Origin: Collimonas sp. OK307
GTDB lineage: Bacteria; Pseudomonadota; Gammaproteobacteria; Burkholderiales; Burkholderiaceae_D
DNA length: 64,000 nucleotides
Reading direction: 5' to 3'
NCBI RefSeq assembly: GCF_900113705.1
Contig: NZ_FOQI01000005.1
Location: 186,001 to 250,000, forward strand
The notes beneath the pieces were generated by a model, which saw nothing but the letters and a program-made list of their open reading frames with translations, was not told the DNA's origin and did not search any database. Of the stretch, positions 56,908 to 64,000 are shown piece after piece. Both the position numbers and the translations under genes were made by a program. How positions within the stretch are numbered: the first letter of the stretch is position 1; each line of letters starts with the position of its first letter.

Positions 56908-57534
56908 CTAGATGATGTTGTGCTGTAGTAGATATTGATGGACTATGCCAAGCCGCTCGCGGCCGTCGATCAGTTCCAATAGCTTCTGGCGCGCTTTCAA
57001 TGGGATCGGCAGGATCTCGCACCAGCGGTTGGCGACCCAGCCCGCATTGTCGAATTGCATCGGCAATGCAAACGGGCTGGCGAAATTTGCGCCATGTGTG
57101 GCGCGACCTTTCTTGTCGATGTCGTCAATCACCAGCTTCAAAGTACTGGCGCATTGCAGATGGATTTCATCGGGACGCGTTACCTGGTCCGATTCTATCA
57201 GCGTTATCTGCGCCTCCACGCGCTGGTCGGGCAACACCCGCTGCGCCACAATCCGGAACCGCTGGCTGCCTTCGGTGCGCAACATCATTACACCGAGATC
57301 CTGCATGTCCCATTCAGTAATCCTGGTCAGGCAGCCTACGATTTCGGGTTCGGCTGCCTTTCCAACTTCCTGTCCTGACTTGATCAGTACCACGCCGAAC
57401 GGCTGCTCGGTTCTCATGCATTCGCGCAGCATGTCGAGGTAACGGGTTTCAAATACCTTGAGCGGCAGCACGCCGCCGGGAAACAGCACGGTATTGAGCG
57501 GGAACAGTGGAATCCAGTTGTTATTTTCGGACAT
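56908..57534 (-). CDS. LON substrate-binding domain protein
   Basis: This 208-residue protein consists only of a LON N-terminal (substrate-binding, PUA-like) domain: IPLFPLNTVLFPGGVLPLKVFETRYLDMLRECMRTEQPFGVVLIKSGQEVG, then CLTRITEWDMQDLGVMMLRTEGSQRF, and a helical end, IPLKARQKLLELIDGRERLGIVHQYL. There is no ATPase or protease domain, as is usual for this stand-alone family. The function is unclear. It lies downstream of rapZ by 48 bases. Confidence 0.92.
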   Translation of the reverse strand: MSENNNWIPLFPLNTVLFPGGVLPLKVFETRYLDMLRECMRTEQPFGVVLIKSGQEVGKAAEPEIVGCLTRITEWDMQDLGVMMLRTEGSQRFRIVAQRVLPDQRVEAQITLIESDQVTRPDEIHLQCASTLKLVIDDIDKKGRATHGANFASPFALPMQFDNAGWVANRWCEILPIPLKARQKLLELIDGRERLGIVHQYLLQHNII

Positions 57535-57582
57535 GGTAAAAGTGGGATGTGAACCGGGTCACGAACTAAAAAGCCAGTTCGT

Positions 57583-58446
57583 CTAGCCAAGTTCGCGGTG
57601 GCGTCGCACCACGCGTTCAGAAACCTGGAAATACTGCGCCAGCTGTTCGACCATATATACCGAGCGATGCTGGCCGCCGGTACAACCGATCGCTACCGTC
57701 AGATAGCTGCGGTTGTCGTCCTTGAACGCCGGCAGCCATTTCTCGACAAAATTGCGGATGTCGCCTAGCAGGTCGGTTACCTTCGGCAAATCTTCCAGGA
57801 AAGCGATGACGGGCTGATCGCGCCCGGTCAGCGGGCGCAGCTTGGCGTCGTAATGAGGATTCGGCAGCATGCGCACGTCGAACACCAGGTCGGCATCGAG
57901 CGGCACGCCGCGCTTGAAGGCAAACGATTCGAACAGCAAGGTCAGCGGCGCCGGTTCGGTATCGACCAGTTCCTTGATCCAGCTGCGCAGCCGGTTGGCG
58001 CTGACGTCGGAAGTATCTATCGTATGGCCGATACCCTCGATCTCGACCAGCATCTCGCGTTCATTCAAAATGCACTCGGTCAATGTCAGGCGGTCTGCCG
58101 GATTCTGGCCCGGCAGCAGGCGGTGCGATAACGGATGGCTGCGGCGGGTTTCGGAAAAACGGGCGATCAGGGATTCGGTCTGCGCGGTCAGGAAGAACAC
58201 TTTAACGTCGTGTCCTTCCGCCTTTAATTGCTGGATGTCCGACGCCAGGCCGGTAAGCGAGTCGGCACTGCGGGCGTCGGTGGCCACCGCCAGCATCTGC
58301 GCGCCCTCATGCTGCCGCGCTGCGACCAGATCCCGCAACAAGGTCGGCGGCAGATTGTCGACGCAAAAATAACCCGCGTCTTCGAGCACGCGAAGGGCGA
58401 CTGATTTGCCGGAACCGGAGATACCGGTGATAAGAATTATGCGCAT
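57583..58446 (-). CDS. rapZ: RNase adapter protein RapZ
   Basis: The 287-residue protein binds nucleotides through Walker A GISGSGKS (residues 8-15). Its RapZ C-terminal domain has [29 protein letters not shown] and [20 protein letters not shown]. In enterobacteria RapZ guides RNase E to the GlmZ small RNA to set GlmS levels. In beta-proteobacteria it lies, as here, beside hprK and ptsN, which suggests a link to phosphotransferase signalling. Confidence 0.95.
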   Translation of the reverse strand: MRIILITGISGSGKSVALRVLEDAGYFCVDNLPPTLLRDLVAARQHEGAQMLAVATDARSADSLTGLASDIQQLKAEGHDVKVFFLTAQTESLIARFSETRRSHPLSHRLLPGQNPADRLTLTECILNEREMLVEIEGIGHTIDTSDVSANRLRSWIKELVDTEPAPLTLLFESFAFKRGVPLDADLVFDVRMLPNPHYDAKLRPLTGRDQPVIAFLEDLPKVTDLLGDIRNFVEKWLPAFKDDNRSYLTVAIGCTGGQHRSVYMVEQLAQYFQVSERVVRRHRELG

Positions 58447-58512
58447 TGCTCAATGATACCGTAAGTACGGTAATCGAGAACGTAGGTGAGCATGGTATGC
58501 CACCGTGCCGAT

Positions 58513-59460
58513 TCAGAGATCGCTGTCGCTATCCATAGCAATACGCTGGCGGGCGATAAAATCCTTGAGCGTATCGATACCGCGCAGTTGCAGGATGGTA
58601 TTGCGCACCGCAGCTTCCAGAAGTACCGCGATATTGCGGCCGGCTGCCACTGGAATGATGACTTTGCGGATCGCCAGCCCCAGCACTTCCTGGTGTTGAG
58701 CATCGAGCGGCAGGCGCTCGTAATTTTCTTCCAGGGTGGCGCGCCGTACCAGATGCACGATCAGCTTGAGGCGCATTTTGCGGCGTACCGCGGTTTCGCC
58801 GAAGATAGTCTTGATATCGAGCAGGCCCAGGCCGCGAACCTCCAGCAGATTTTGCAGCAGATGCGGACAGCGTCCCTCGATCATGTTCGGTGCAATGCGG
58901 GAAAACTCGACCGCATCGTCGGCCACCAGGCCATGGCTGCGCGAGATCAGTTCCAGCCCCAGTTCGCTTTTGCCGAGGCCCGATTCGCCGGTAATCAGCA
59001 CACCAACTCCCAGCACGTCCATGAACACACCGTGCATGGTGATCCGTTGCGCCAGTTTTTTCGACAGGTACACCCGCAGATAATCGATTACCTGCGCTGC
59101 TGGCAACGGCGTCGAAAACAAAGGGATATTTTTTTCGTCGCAGATCTCAAGAATGTTCGGTGGCGTCGCCAATCCTTGCGCGATGATGAAAGCGGGTGGT
59201 GCGCCGGCCACCAGTTCAGCAGTCTGGTGGACTCGCGAGGCTGGCGAGAGGCGTTGATAGTATTCGGTTTCCTGATGGCCGAAAACCTGGATCCGACCCG
59301 GATGGATCAGGTTCAGATGGCCGACCTGGTCGGCCGCCGAGGCAGCATCGCCGGAAATCAGGCGTTCGCCACCGGGGAAACCGGCAAACCAGCCTAATTG
59401 CAACGATTCACGGTTTTCGTCGTACAGCTGCTGAATCGATAGGGGCGTGGAAACGGGCAT
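58513..59460 (-). CDS. hprK: HPr kinase/phosphorylase
   Basis: HprK phosphorylates and dephosphorylates the seryl residue of HPr. The 315-residue protein has the P-loop GESGLGKS (residues 158-165), H143 before it in [12 protein letters not shown], and the signature [25 protein letters not shown]. It lies between ptsN and rapZ on the minus strand. Neither HPr nor enzyme I is encoded in this window. Confidence 0.96.
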   Translation of the reverse strand: MPVSTPLSIQQLYDENRESLQLGWFAGFPGGERLISGDAASAADQVGHLNLIHPGRIQVFGHQETEYYQRLSPASRVHQTAELVAGAPPAFIIAQGLATPPNILEICDEKNIPLFSTPLPAAQVIDYLRVYLSKKLAQRITMHGVFMDVLGVGVLITGESGLGKSELGLELISRSHGLVADDAVEFSRIAPNMIEGRCPHLLQNLLEVRGLGLLDIKTIFGETAVRRKMRLKLIVHLVRRATLEENYERLPLDAQHQEVLGLAIRKVIIPVAAGRNIAVLLEAAVRNTILQLRGIDTLKDFIARQRIAMDSDSDL

Positions 59461-59563
59461 GGTTGGCGGCTGACTTGGTTAGGTGGCAAAGTAAGATCGC
59501 CCGCGGGCGACCCGGCTCACGATGAGCGCTGTCTTCTTGGAGCCAGCAGGTTCTTAGACCAAA

Positions 59564-60040
59564 TTATGTCGCATTTTCGGTGCCCATGGGCTGCCAGGCG
59601 ACGATATGGGCGTGTACCGAGGCCGGATCGGGATCGCTGGCCAGAATGGTGCGGAAGGCATCGCTGGAAAACATTTCAGCGATTTCCGACAGGATTTCCA
59701 GATGTTGCTGGGTGACGTTGTCGGGAATCAGCAAAAACACCAGCAGGCTGACCGGTTCGCCGTCCGGAGATTCAAAGGGAATCGGTTCGGCCAGGCGCAC
59801 AAAGGCGGCCAGCGGCGCTTTCAATCCCTTGACGCGGCCATGCGGCACAGCCACGCCGTGGCCAAGGCCGGTAGAACCAAGACGTTCACGCGCAAACAGG
59901 TTGTCGGAGACGGTAGAGCGGGCAATCCCGCAATTGTTTTCGAAGAGTAAACCGGCTTGTTCGAAGGCGCGTTTTTTACTGGAGACTTCCAGATCCAGCG
60001 CCACATTTTGTGCGGGCAGGATTTTTGCAAGATTAGTCAT
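59564..60040 (-). CDS. ptsN: PTS IIA-like nitrogen regulatory protein
   Basis: This is the EIIA-Ntr protein of the nitrogen phosphotransferase relay, 158 residues from the ATG at 60040. The phosphorylated histidine is H67 in GLGHGVAVPHGRV, with DNLFARERLGSTG before it and SLLVFLLIPDNVTQQHLEILSEIAEMF after it, all typical. A longer frame to 60064 is not needed. Upstream one expects hpf/rpoN; they are not present within the window. Confidence 0.95.
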   Translation of the reverse strand: MTNLAKILPAQNVALDLEVSSKKRAFEQAGLLFENNCGIARSTVSDNLFARERLGSTGLGHGVAVPHGRVKGLKAPLAAFVRLAEPIPFESPDGEPVSLLVFLLIPDNVTQQHLEILSEIAEMFSSDAFRTILASDPDPASVHAHIVAWQPMGTENAT

Positions 60041-60368
60041 AATACAAAGTGGTATGCGGCACAATACGGGTGGTTGTGTCTAAGTCAGTGTTCAGGTCAG
60101 CATTCAAGTAACCAATCAGGCCACCACTAAAACTGCCGCAGCATATCGAAAACAGGCCAATCTCGGGATTACGCGCTACTGATCGCAATAATGTGATTGT
60201 AGCTGTTATTGCAACGTCTCCCCCGGTTTTGGCCCAAGTCAGCATAACTCAGGCTACGGTGTTATTAACTTCCGGCCGTCATTAATGGCGCCCATCTCGG
60301 ATTATAGACTTGATTCCAGCCAACAACATCAACTTGCGGTCATCGTTTTGGCAGGTTGACCTGAGTTT
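60041..60368. other. intergenic region between pagP and ptsN
   Basis: This 328-base gap must hold the ptsN promoter. I see a small CAGGT-TG-ACCTG palindrome at about 60353-60364 and a TGTTATTG/CAATAATG inverted pair near 60188-60211, but no gene with recognisable features. A 70-codon frame overlapping the ptsN start has no family resemblance. Confidence 0.4.
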
Positions 60369-60980
60369 TTACTTAACTTCAAAGCGTGCAAATATCAGCC
60401 AGACATCGCCATTGCCCTTATTCTGCGACAGGCGAGGCACATAGGATCCCATCAACTTGGCGCCTTTTACGCCCAGCGATACGACTGGTAGCGCTATCGG
60501 GAACGGAAAGCCGCCGAAATAATCCTGCCGGCTCATCATCATGGCGGTATAACCGGCGCCGACTTCGACCGGTGTCTTTGGTACATTCCAGATCCATTCA
60601 TAGGCGTAGCCAGCCATGACCTGCGGCTTGTAATGGGAATCGCGGATGGCAAACAGATACAGGGATTCGTCGTTACCGTCAGCATTGCGGATGGTGCGGC
60701 CGCCACCCAGGCCCCAGGCCTTTTCATTCAATTCCTCGATGCGCTCTTTCGTATAGGTGTGACGGCCGTGATAGGCGTAACCCGACAGATATACTTCCAT
60801 GTCGCCGTTTTCGACAATGTTGTCGAGCCGGTTTTTGGTTTGCGAGAGAGTTTTGCTGAACCAGCCGGTGGTGTCCGGGGTTTCCTGAGCGTGGGCCGGT
60901 GCGCCCACAGCGACGAGTGCGGTCATGCAGGAGAGCAAAGCGGTACGTTTGAGGGCGGTAAAACGAGAAAAAGTTGTCAT
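60369..60980 (-). CDS. pagP: lipid A palmitoyltransferase PagP
   Basis: PagP is an outer-membrane beta-barrel that moves a palmitate from a phospholipid to lipid A. From the ATG at 60980 the protein has 203 residues with a signal peptide ending near AHA. The PagP core is YLSGYAYHGRHTYTKERIEELNEKAWGLGGGRT with H71 as the catalytic histidine, then LYLFAIRDSHYKPQVMAGYAYEW with D114 and S115. It ends in a beta-strand closing with Phe-Glu-Val-Lys. It makes envelopes more resistant to antimicrobial peptides in other species. Confidence 0.9.
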   Translation of the reverse strand: MTTFSRFTALKRTALLSCMTALVAVGAPAHAQETPDTTGWFSKTLSQTKNRLDNIVENGDMEVYLSGYAYHGRHTYTKERIEELNEKAWGLGGGRTIRNADGNDESLYLFAIRDSHYKPQVMAGYAYEWIWNVPKTPVEVGAGYTAMMMSRQDYFGGFPFPIALPVVSLGVKGAKLMGSYVPRLSQNKGNGDVWLIFARFEVK

Positions 60981-61136
60981 ATGATAAATGGGTTCTTTAC
61001 AGCGAGGTCGTAAGGTAGACGCCGATCCTTTGAGCGTCAATATTCCTGACCAAATAATTGTCATTCAGCTATTTAATTGCTGTCTTTTTGCCACGATTTG
61101 TGGCGAACTTCGTTGCCAATCGTTAACTATTATTAA

Positions 61137-61976
61137 CTATTGCCGTGCCTGGCGCCAATTCAACGGTGGCTGCGGAGTGGAGAAATTGCTGCGCCATGGA
61201 TTGATATCGAGACCACCGCGCCGGGTATAGCGCGCGTATACAGACAACTTTTGTGGCGAACAGTTGCGCATCAGGTCCATAAATATCCGTTCGACGCATT
61301 GTTCATGGAATTCGTTATGGTCGCGGAAGCTGATCAGGTACTTGAGCAAGCTTTCCTGGTCGATGGCGGCGCCTACATAATGGATCTGCACGCTGCCCCA
61401 GTCAGGCTGGCCGGTAACCAGGCAATTCGATTTCAGCAAATGCGATACAAAAGTTTCTTCTATGACAACCTGGTTCGGGTCGCTTTTCAATAATGACGGG
61501 TTCGGCTGGTATTCGTTTACTTCGATATCCAGCCGGTCCAGCAGCAAGCCTTGCGGCTCTTGCAGCTTGAGTTCGGAGAAAGCATCTGCGGTGGTCAGGG
61601 TGACGTGTACCGGAGCGCCAAAACCAGCCGAAAGGTCGGTGCGCAATAGCTGCAACAATGCATCGGTGTCAGCCAGCCTGGTCTGGTTGAAGGAATTCAG
61701 GTACAGCTTGAACGATTTCGATTCGACGATGTTAGGTGAATCCGCCGGCACCGTGAAAGTGGCGATGGCGACCTGCGGCTTGCCGCGCAAATTGAGCCAG
61801 GATACCTCGTAGGCATTCCAGATATCGACGCCGAAAAACGGCAGCGTGCCGCTAATGCCGATTTCTTCGCGCTTGCCCAGGCGGGCAATCGGAAATAGCA
61901 GTGATGGCTGGTATTGCGTCTGGTAGGCGGCGGGTTTGCCTAACGGCGAAGCGTCAGGCGTATTCGGTATGCTCAT
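61137..61976 (-). CDS. queF: NADPH-dependent preQ0 reductase QueF
   Basis: QueF reduces 7-cyano-7-deazaguanine (preQ0) to preQ1 in queuosine synthesis. The 279-residue protein is the long, two-domain (YqcD) form: the NADPH motif is [16 protein letters not shown] (about residues 85-100), and the catalytic residues are C185 in [13 protein letters not shown] and D192. [13 protein letters not shown]-like sequence ([13 protein letters not shown]) provides the substrate glutamate. It is a single gene followed downstream by pagP. Confidence 0.96.
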   Translation of the reverse strand: MSIPNTPDASPLGKPAAYQTQYQPSLLFPIARLGKREEIGISGTLPFFGVDIWNAYEVSWLNLRGKPQVAIATFTVPADSPNIVESKSFKLYLNSFNQTRLADTDALLQLLRTDLSAGFGAPVHVTLTTADAFSELKLQEPQGLLLDRLDIEVNEYQPNPSLLKSDPNQVVIEETFVSHLLKSNCLVTGQPDWGSVQIHYVGAAIDQESLLKYLISFRDHNEFHEQCVERIFMDLMRNCSPQKLSVYARYTRRGGLDINPWRSNFSTPQPPLNWRQARQ

Positions 61977-62014
61977 GGCGTTTGCTTATGCTTGATAAAG
62001 CAGTATTTTGCCAG

Positions 62015-62178
62015 AAGAGGCCATAAAGGGTATGAGTTGGATATTTGGGCGGTCGTAGCTGGATGCGAAGCAAGGCGTCCGGCGCGCCGCAGTGCGAGCA
62101 CTGCAAGCGACGGGCAACGCAGCAGCGCGCCAGCTACGGCCAGCACAAATGTTCAACTCATACCCTTTATGGCCTCTT
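62015..62178. repeat. 164-bp inverted-repeat element (MITE-like)
   Basis: A 33-base left arm (62015-62047, beginning AAGAGGCCATAAAGGG) pairs with the right arm 62146-62178 at 31 of 33 positions. The interior also folds (GTAGCTGG/CCAGCTAC near 62055 and 62130). No transposase frame, only mirror-image short frames, and no clear target duplication at the ends. It fills half of the 317-base gap between queF and ilvA. Confidence 0.85.
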
Positions 62179-62255
62179 GGCATGCCGGGCCTGATGTCAC
62201 ACCTTAAATGCCATGTATCAGTATGTGTTTCGAGGCCGGTTTTAGTGTAGGACCT

Positions 62256-62280
62256 GCTTGCGGTGGCAGCCACCGCAAGC
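62256..62280 (-). terminator. hairpin downstream of ilvA
   Basis: GCTTGCGGTGG, CAG, CCACCGCAAGC: a perfect 11-bp stem 13 bases after the ilvA stop. There is no T-run on the minus strand, so it may be a processing or rho-assisted stop rather than a classic terminator. Confidence 0.5.
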
Positions 62281-62293
62281 GAAGTTGATAGCT

Positions 62294-63820
62294 TTAGCCA
62301 AGAAACAATTTATAGACCGGATTATTGCTTTCATCCCAATAGCGATAGCCCAGGCCCGCCAGGAATGCGCGGAATGCTTTCATTTCCTTTTTCGGCACTT
62401 GCAGTCCGACCAGGATACGGCCGACGTCGCCGCCCTGGCTACGGTAGTGGAACAGACTGATATTCCAGTCCGGCGCCATCGAATTCAAAAAGCGCATCAG
62501 CGCGCCCGGGCGCTCCGGGAATTCAAAGCGGTACAGTAATTCGTCTTTCGCCAACGGGCTCTTGCCGCCCACCAGATGCCGCACATGGACCTTGGCCAGC
62601 TCGTCATGGGTCAGGTCGAGCGTGCTGAAACCGTGCTTCTCGAAATTCTTGGCGATCAGGCTAGCTTCTTCACCGCTCGAAGTTTGTACGCCGACAAACA
62701 CATGGGCGATTTTCTCGTCGCTGATGCGATAGTTGAACTCGGTGACGTTGCGCGGCCCGACCAGCTCACAGAAACGGCGGAAGCTGCCGTGCTCTTCCGG
62801 GATGGTGACGGCATACACGGCTTCGCGCAATTGGCCGATATCGGCCATTTCTGCGACGAAGCGCAAGCGGTCGAAATTCATGTTGGCGCCGGATGCAATC
62901 GTGATCAGGGTTTGGTCCTTGATCGGCTTGCGGGTGGTTTTGGCGCGTTCGACATAGGCTTTGGCGCCTGCGACCGCCAGTGCTCCGGACGGTTCCAGAA
63001 TGCTGCGGGTATCCTGGAAAACGTCTTTGATCGCGGTGCAGACCGCATCGGTATCGACCAGGATCACTTCATCCACATACATGCGCGCCAGACGGAAGGT
63101 TTCTTCGCCCACCAGCTTGACCGCGGTACCGTCGGCGAACAGGCCGACATCCGGTAGCGTAACGCGGCGGCCGGCCTTCAGGCTGCGCGCCATGGCGTCG
63201 GAATCGGTAGTTTGCACGCCGATGATCTTGATCTCGGGCCGTACCGCTTTGACATAGGCCGCGATACCGGCAATCAAGCCGCCGCCGCCGATCGGCACGA
63301 AGATCGCGTGGATCGGTCCTGCGTGCTGGCGCAGGATTTCCATGCCGATGGTGCCCTGGCCGGCAATCACATGCGGATCGTCGAACGGGTGCACGAAAGT
63401 CAGCTTGAGTTTCTTTTCCAGTGTCAGCGCATGGTTGTAGGCATCGGTATAGGAGTCGCCGACCAGTACCACTTCGCCGCCTCGGGCTCGAACCGCGTCA
63501 ACCTTGACTTGCGGCGTGGTGGTCGGCATCACGATCACCGCGCGACAGCCGAGCTTGGCCGCCGACAGCGCCAGCCCTTGCGCATGGTTGCCTGCGGAAG
63601 CGCAAATCACGCCGCGCTTGAGCTGTGCCGGGGTCAGGCTGGCCATCTTGTTGTAGGCGCCGCGCAATTTGAAGCTGAACACGCTTTGCACATCTTCACG
63701 CTTGAAATAAATCGGGTTGCCAATGCGTTGCGACAGGGTCGGCGCAAATTCAAGCGGGGATTCGACCGCGACGTCGTAGACGCGGGCGGTGAGGATTTTC
63801 TGCAAATAGTCTGTGGTCAT
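62294..63820 (-). CDS. ilvA: threonine ammonia-lyase, biosynthetic
   Basis: IlvA converts threonine to 2-oxobutanoate, the first step of isoleucine synthesis. From the ATG at 63820 the protein has 508 residues: a PLP-dependent fold with the cofactor lysine K51 in FSFKLRGAYNKM, the phosphate loop PIGGGGLIAGIA, and two C-terminal ACT-like domains (EHGSFRRFCELVGPRNVTEFNYR and FEFPERPGALMRFLNSM) for isoleucine/valine control. The two-domain regulatory part marks the biosynthetic form. A longer frame to 63892 is rejected. Confidence 0.96.
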   Translation of the reverse strand: MTTDYLQKILTARVYDVAVESPLEFAPTLSQRIGNPIYFKREDVQSVFSFKLRGAYNKMASLTPAQLKRGVICASAGNHAQGLALSAAKLGCRAVIVMPTTTPQVKVDAVRARGGEVVLVGDSYTDAYNHALTLEKKLKLTFVHPFDDPHVIAGQGTIGMEILRQHAGPIHAIFVPIGGGGLIAGIAAYVKAVRPEIKIIGVQTTDSDAMARSLKAGRRVTLPDVGLFADGTAVKLVGEETFRLARMYVDEVILVDTDAVCTAIKDVFQDTRSILEPSGALAVAGAKAYVERAKTTRKPIKDQTLITIASGANMNFDRLRFVAEMADIGQLREAVYAVTIPEEHGSFRRFCELVGPRNVTEFNYRISDEKIAHVFVGVQTSSGEEASLIAKNFEKHGFSTLDLTHDELAKVHVRHLVGGKSPLAKDELLYRFEFPERPGALMRFLNSMAPDWNISLFHYRSQGGDVGRILVGLQVPKKEMKAFRAFLAGLGYRYWDESNNPVYKLFLG

Positions 63821-63921
63821 GTTGTTGTCAAATTGTGGCTGTCGAGCGCGCTGCCGGCATGGCCGGAAACCAGGCAAAAGCGCGATCGGCAACAGGATCA
63901 GGCCGAAAGGAACAGCGGATC

Positions 63922-63927
63922 ATTATA
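63922..63927 (-). promoter_or_regulatory. putative -10 element of ilvA
   Basis: On the minus strand TATAAT lies about 100 bases upstream of the ilvA start, in the otherwise gene-free end of the window (63821-64000). The -35 region (GGTGAC at 17 bases) is weak. No leader peptide rich in Ile codons is apparent. Confidence 0.35.
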
Positions 63928-64000
63928 ATGGACGGCTTTTAATCGTCACCAGGTTTTGTCGGCTGCAGCGTAATAATCATTATCAACAACATCTCATGTT

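Noticed and set aside
58486-59397. 303-codon plus-strand frame
   Set aside because: Antisense to hprK, which has clear catalytic motifs.
62015-62178. Inverted repeat as a tRNA or structured small RNA gene
   Set aside because: No cloverleaf, promoter or T-run terminator is visible; the terminal arms point to a mobile element instead, though a transcript cannot be excluded.

Overview
The window is a chromosomal stretch of a beta-proteobacterium, most likely Burkholderiales, family Oxalobacteraceae; the content and moderate GC suggest a Collimonas-like organism, but that genus guess is inference. The evidence is gene order and protein character: a cytochrome c oxidase assembly cluster next to rpoH, rsmB/DUF4390/ntrY/ntrX, ftsXE-ftsY facing rsmD-coaD-ferredoxin, rplY-prs-tRNAGln-ispE-lolB-TPR facing mutM, and ptsN-hprK-rapZ. 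No phage, insertion sequence with a transposase gene, CRISPR array or rRNA operon was found.

Layout. 1-5.4 kb: cytochrome c oxidase subunit III, SURF1, a thioredoxin-fold membrane protein, heme A synthase, heme O synthase and a SCO lipoprotein, ending at a strong terminator. 5.4-12.9 kb (minus): rpoH with a perfect CIRCE operator upstream, a degenerate CobW-like protein, an NtrX-like regulator without an AAA+ domain, NtrY, DUF4390, RsmB and a LysE-type exporter. 13-17 kb (minus): lipase-like hydrolase, DUF1840, lipoprotein, EamA permease, AraC regulator. 17-21.6 kb: ftsX, ftsE, ftsY facing rsmD, coaD and a ferredoxin. 21.6-24.8 kb: MOSC protein, LysR regulator, MFS permease.

25-34.6 kb is the main accessory unit: eight tightly packed minus-strand genes encoding an RpiR regulator, an isoaspartyl peptidase, a GsiABCD-type peptide/glutathione ABC importer, a P1-family peptidase and an M55 D-aminopeptidase. 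It looks like one pathway for importing and cutting peptides with unusual bonds (isoaspartyl, gamma-glutamyl, beta or D residues). 34.9-43.2 kb holds a cupin, a dicarboxylate/glutamate symporter, a MoaD/ThiS-like protein joined to a BNR beta-propeller, a MocR regulator, a YdeP-type molybdoenzyme with a small partner, and a CzcE-like His/Gly-rich lipoprotein.

43.4-64 kb is mostly housekeeping (ychF, pth, rplY, prs, tRNAGln, ispE, lolB, mutM, mutY, rapZ, hprK, ptsN, pagP, queF, ilvA). It is interrupted by an A/T-rich acyltransferase gene and a dynamin-like GTPase between mutM and mutY.

The most notable unexplained structure is a dispersed palindromic repeat whose arms read GGGGTCAGAGT/ACTCTGACCCC or a GGGGACAGAGT/ACTCTGTCCCC variant. 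It occurs five times (24.8, 47.6, 55.4, 56.7 and 56.8 kb). Two copies supply the C-terminal codons of the gene they sit in. One copy is part of a roughly 390-bp compound palindrome, and a separate 164-bp inverted-repeat element lies between queF and ilvA.
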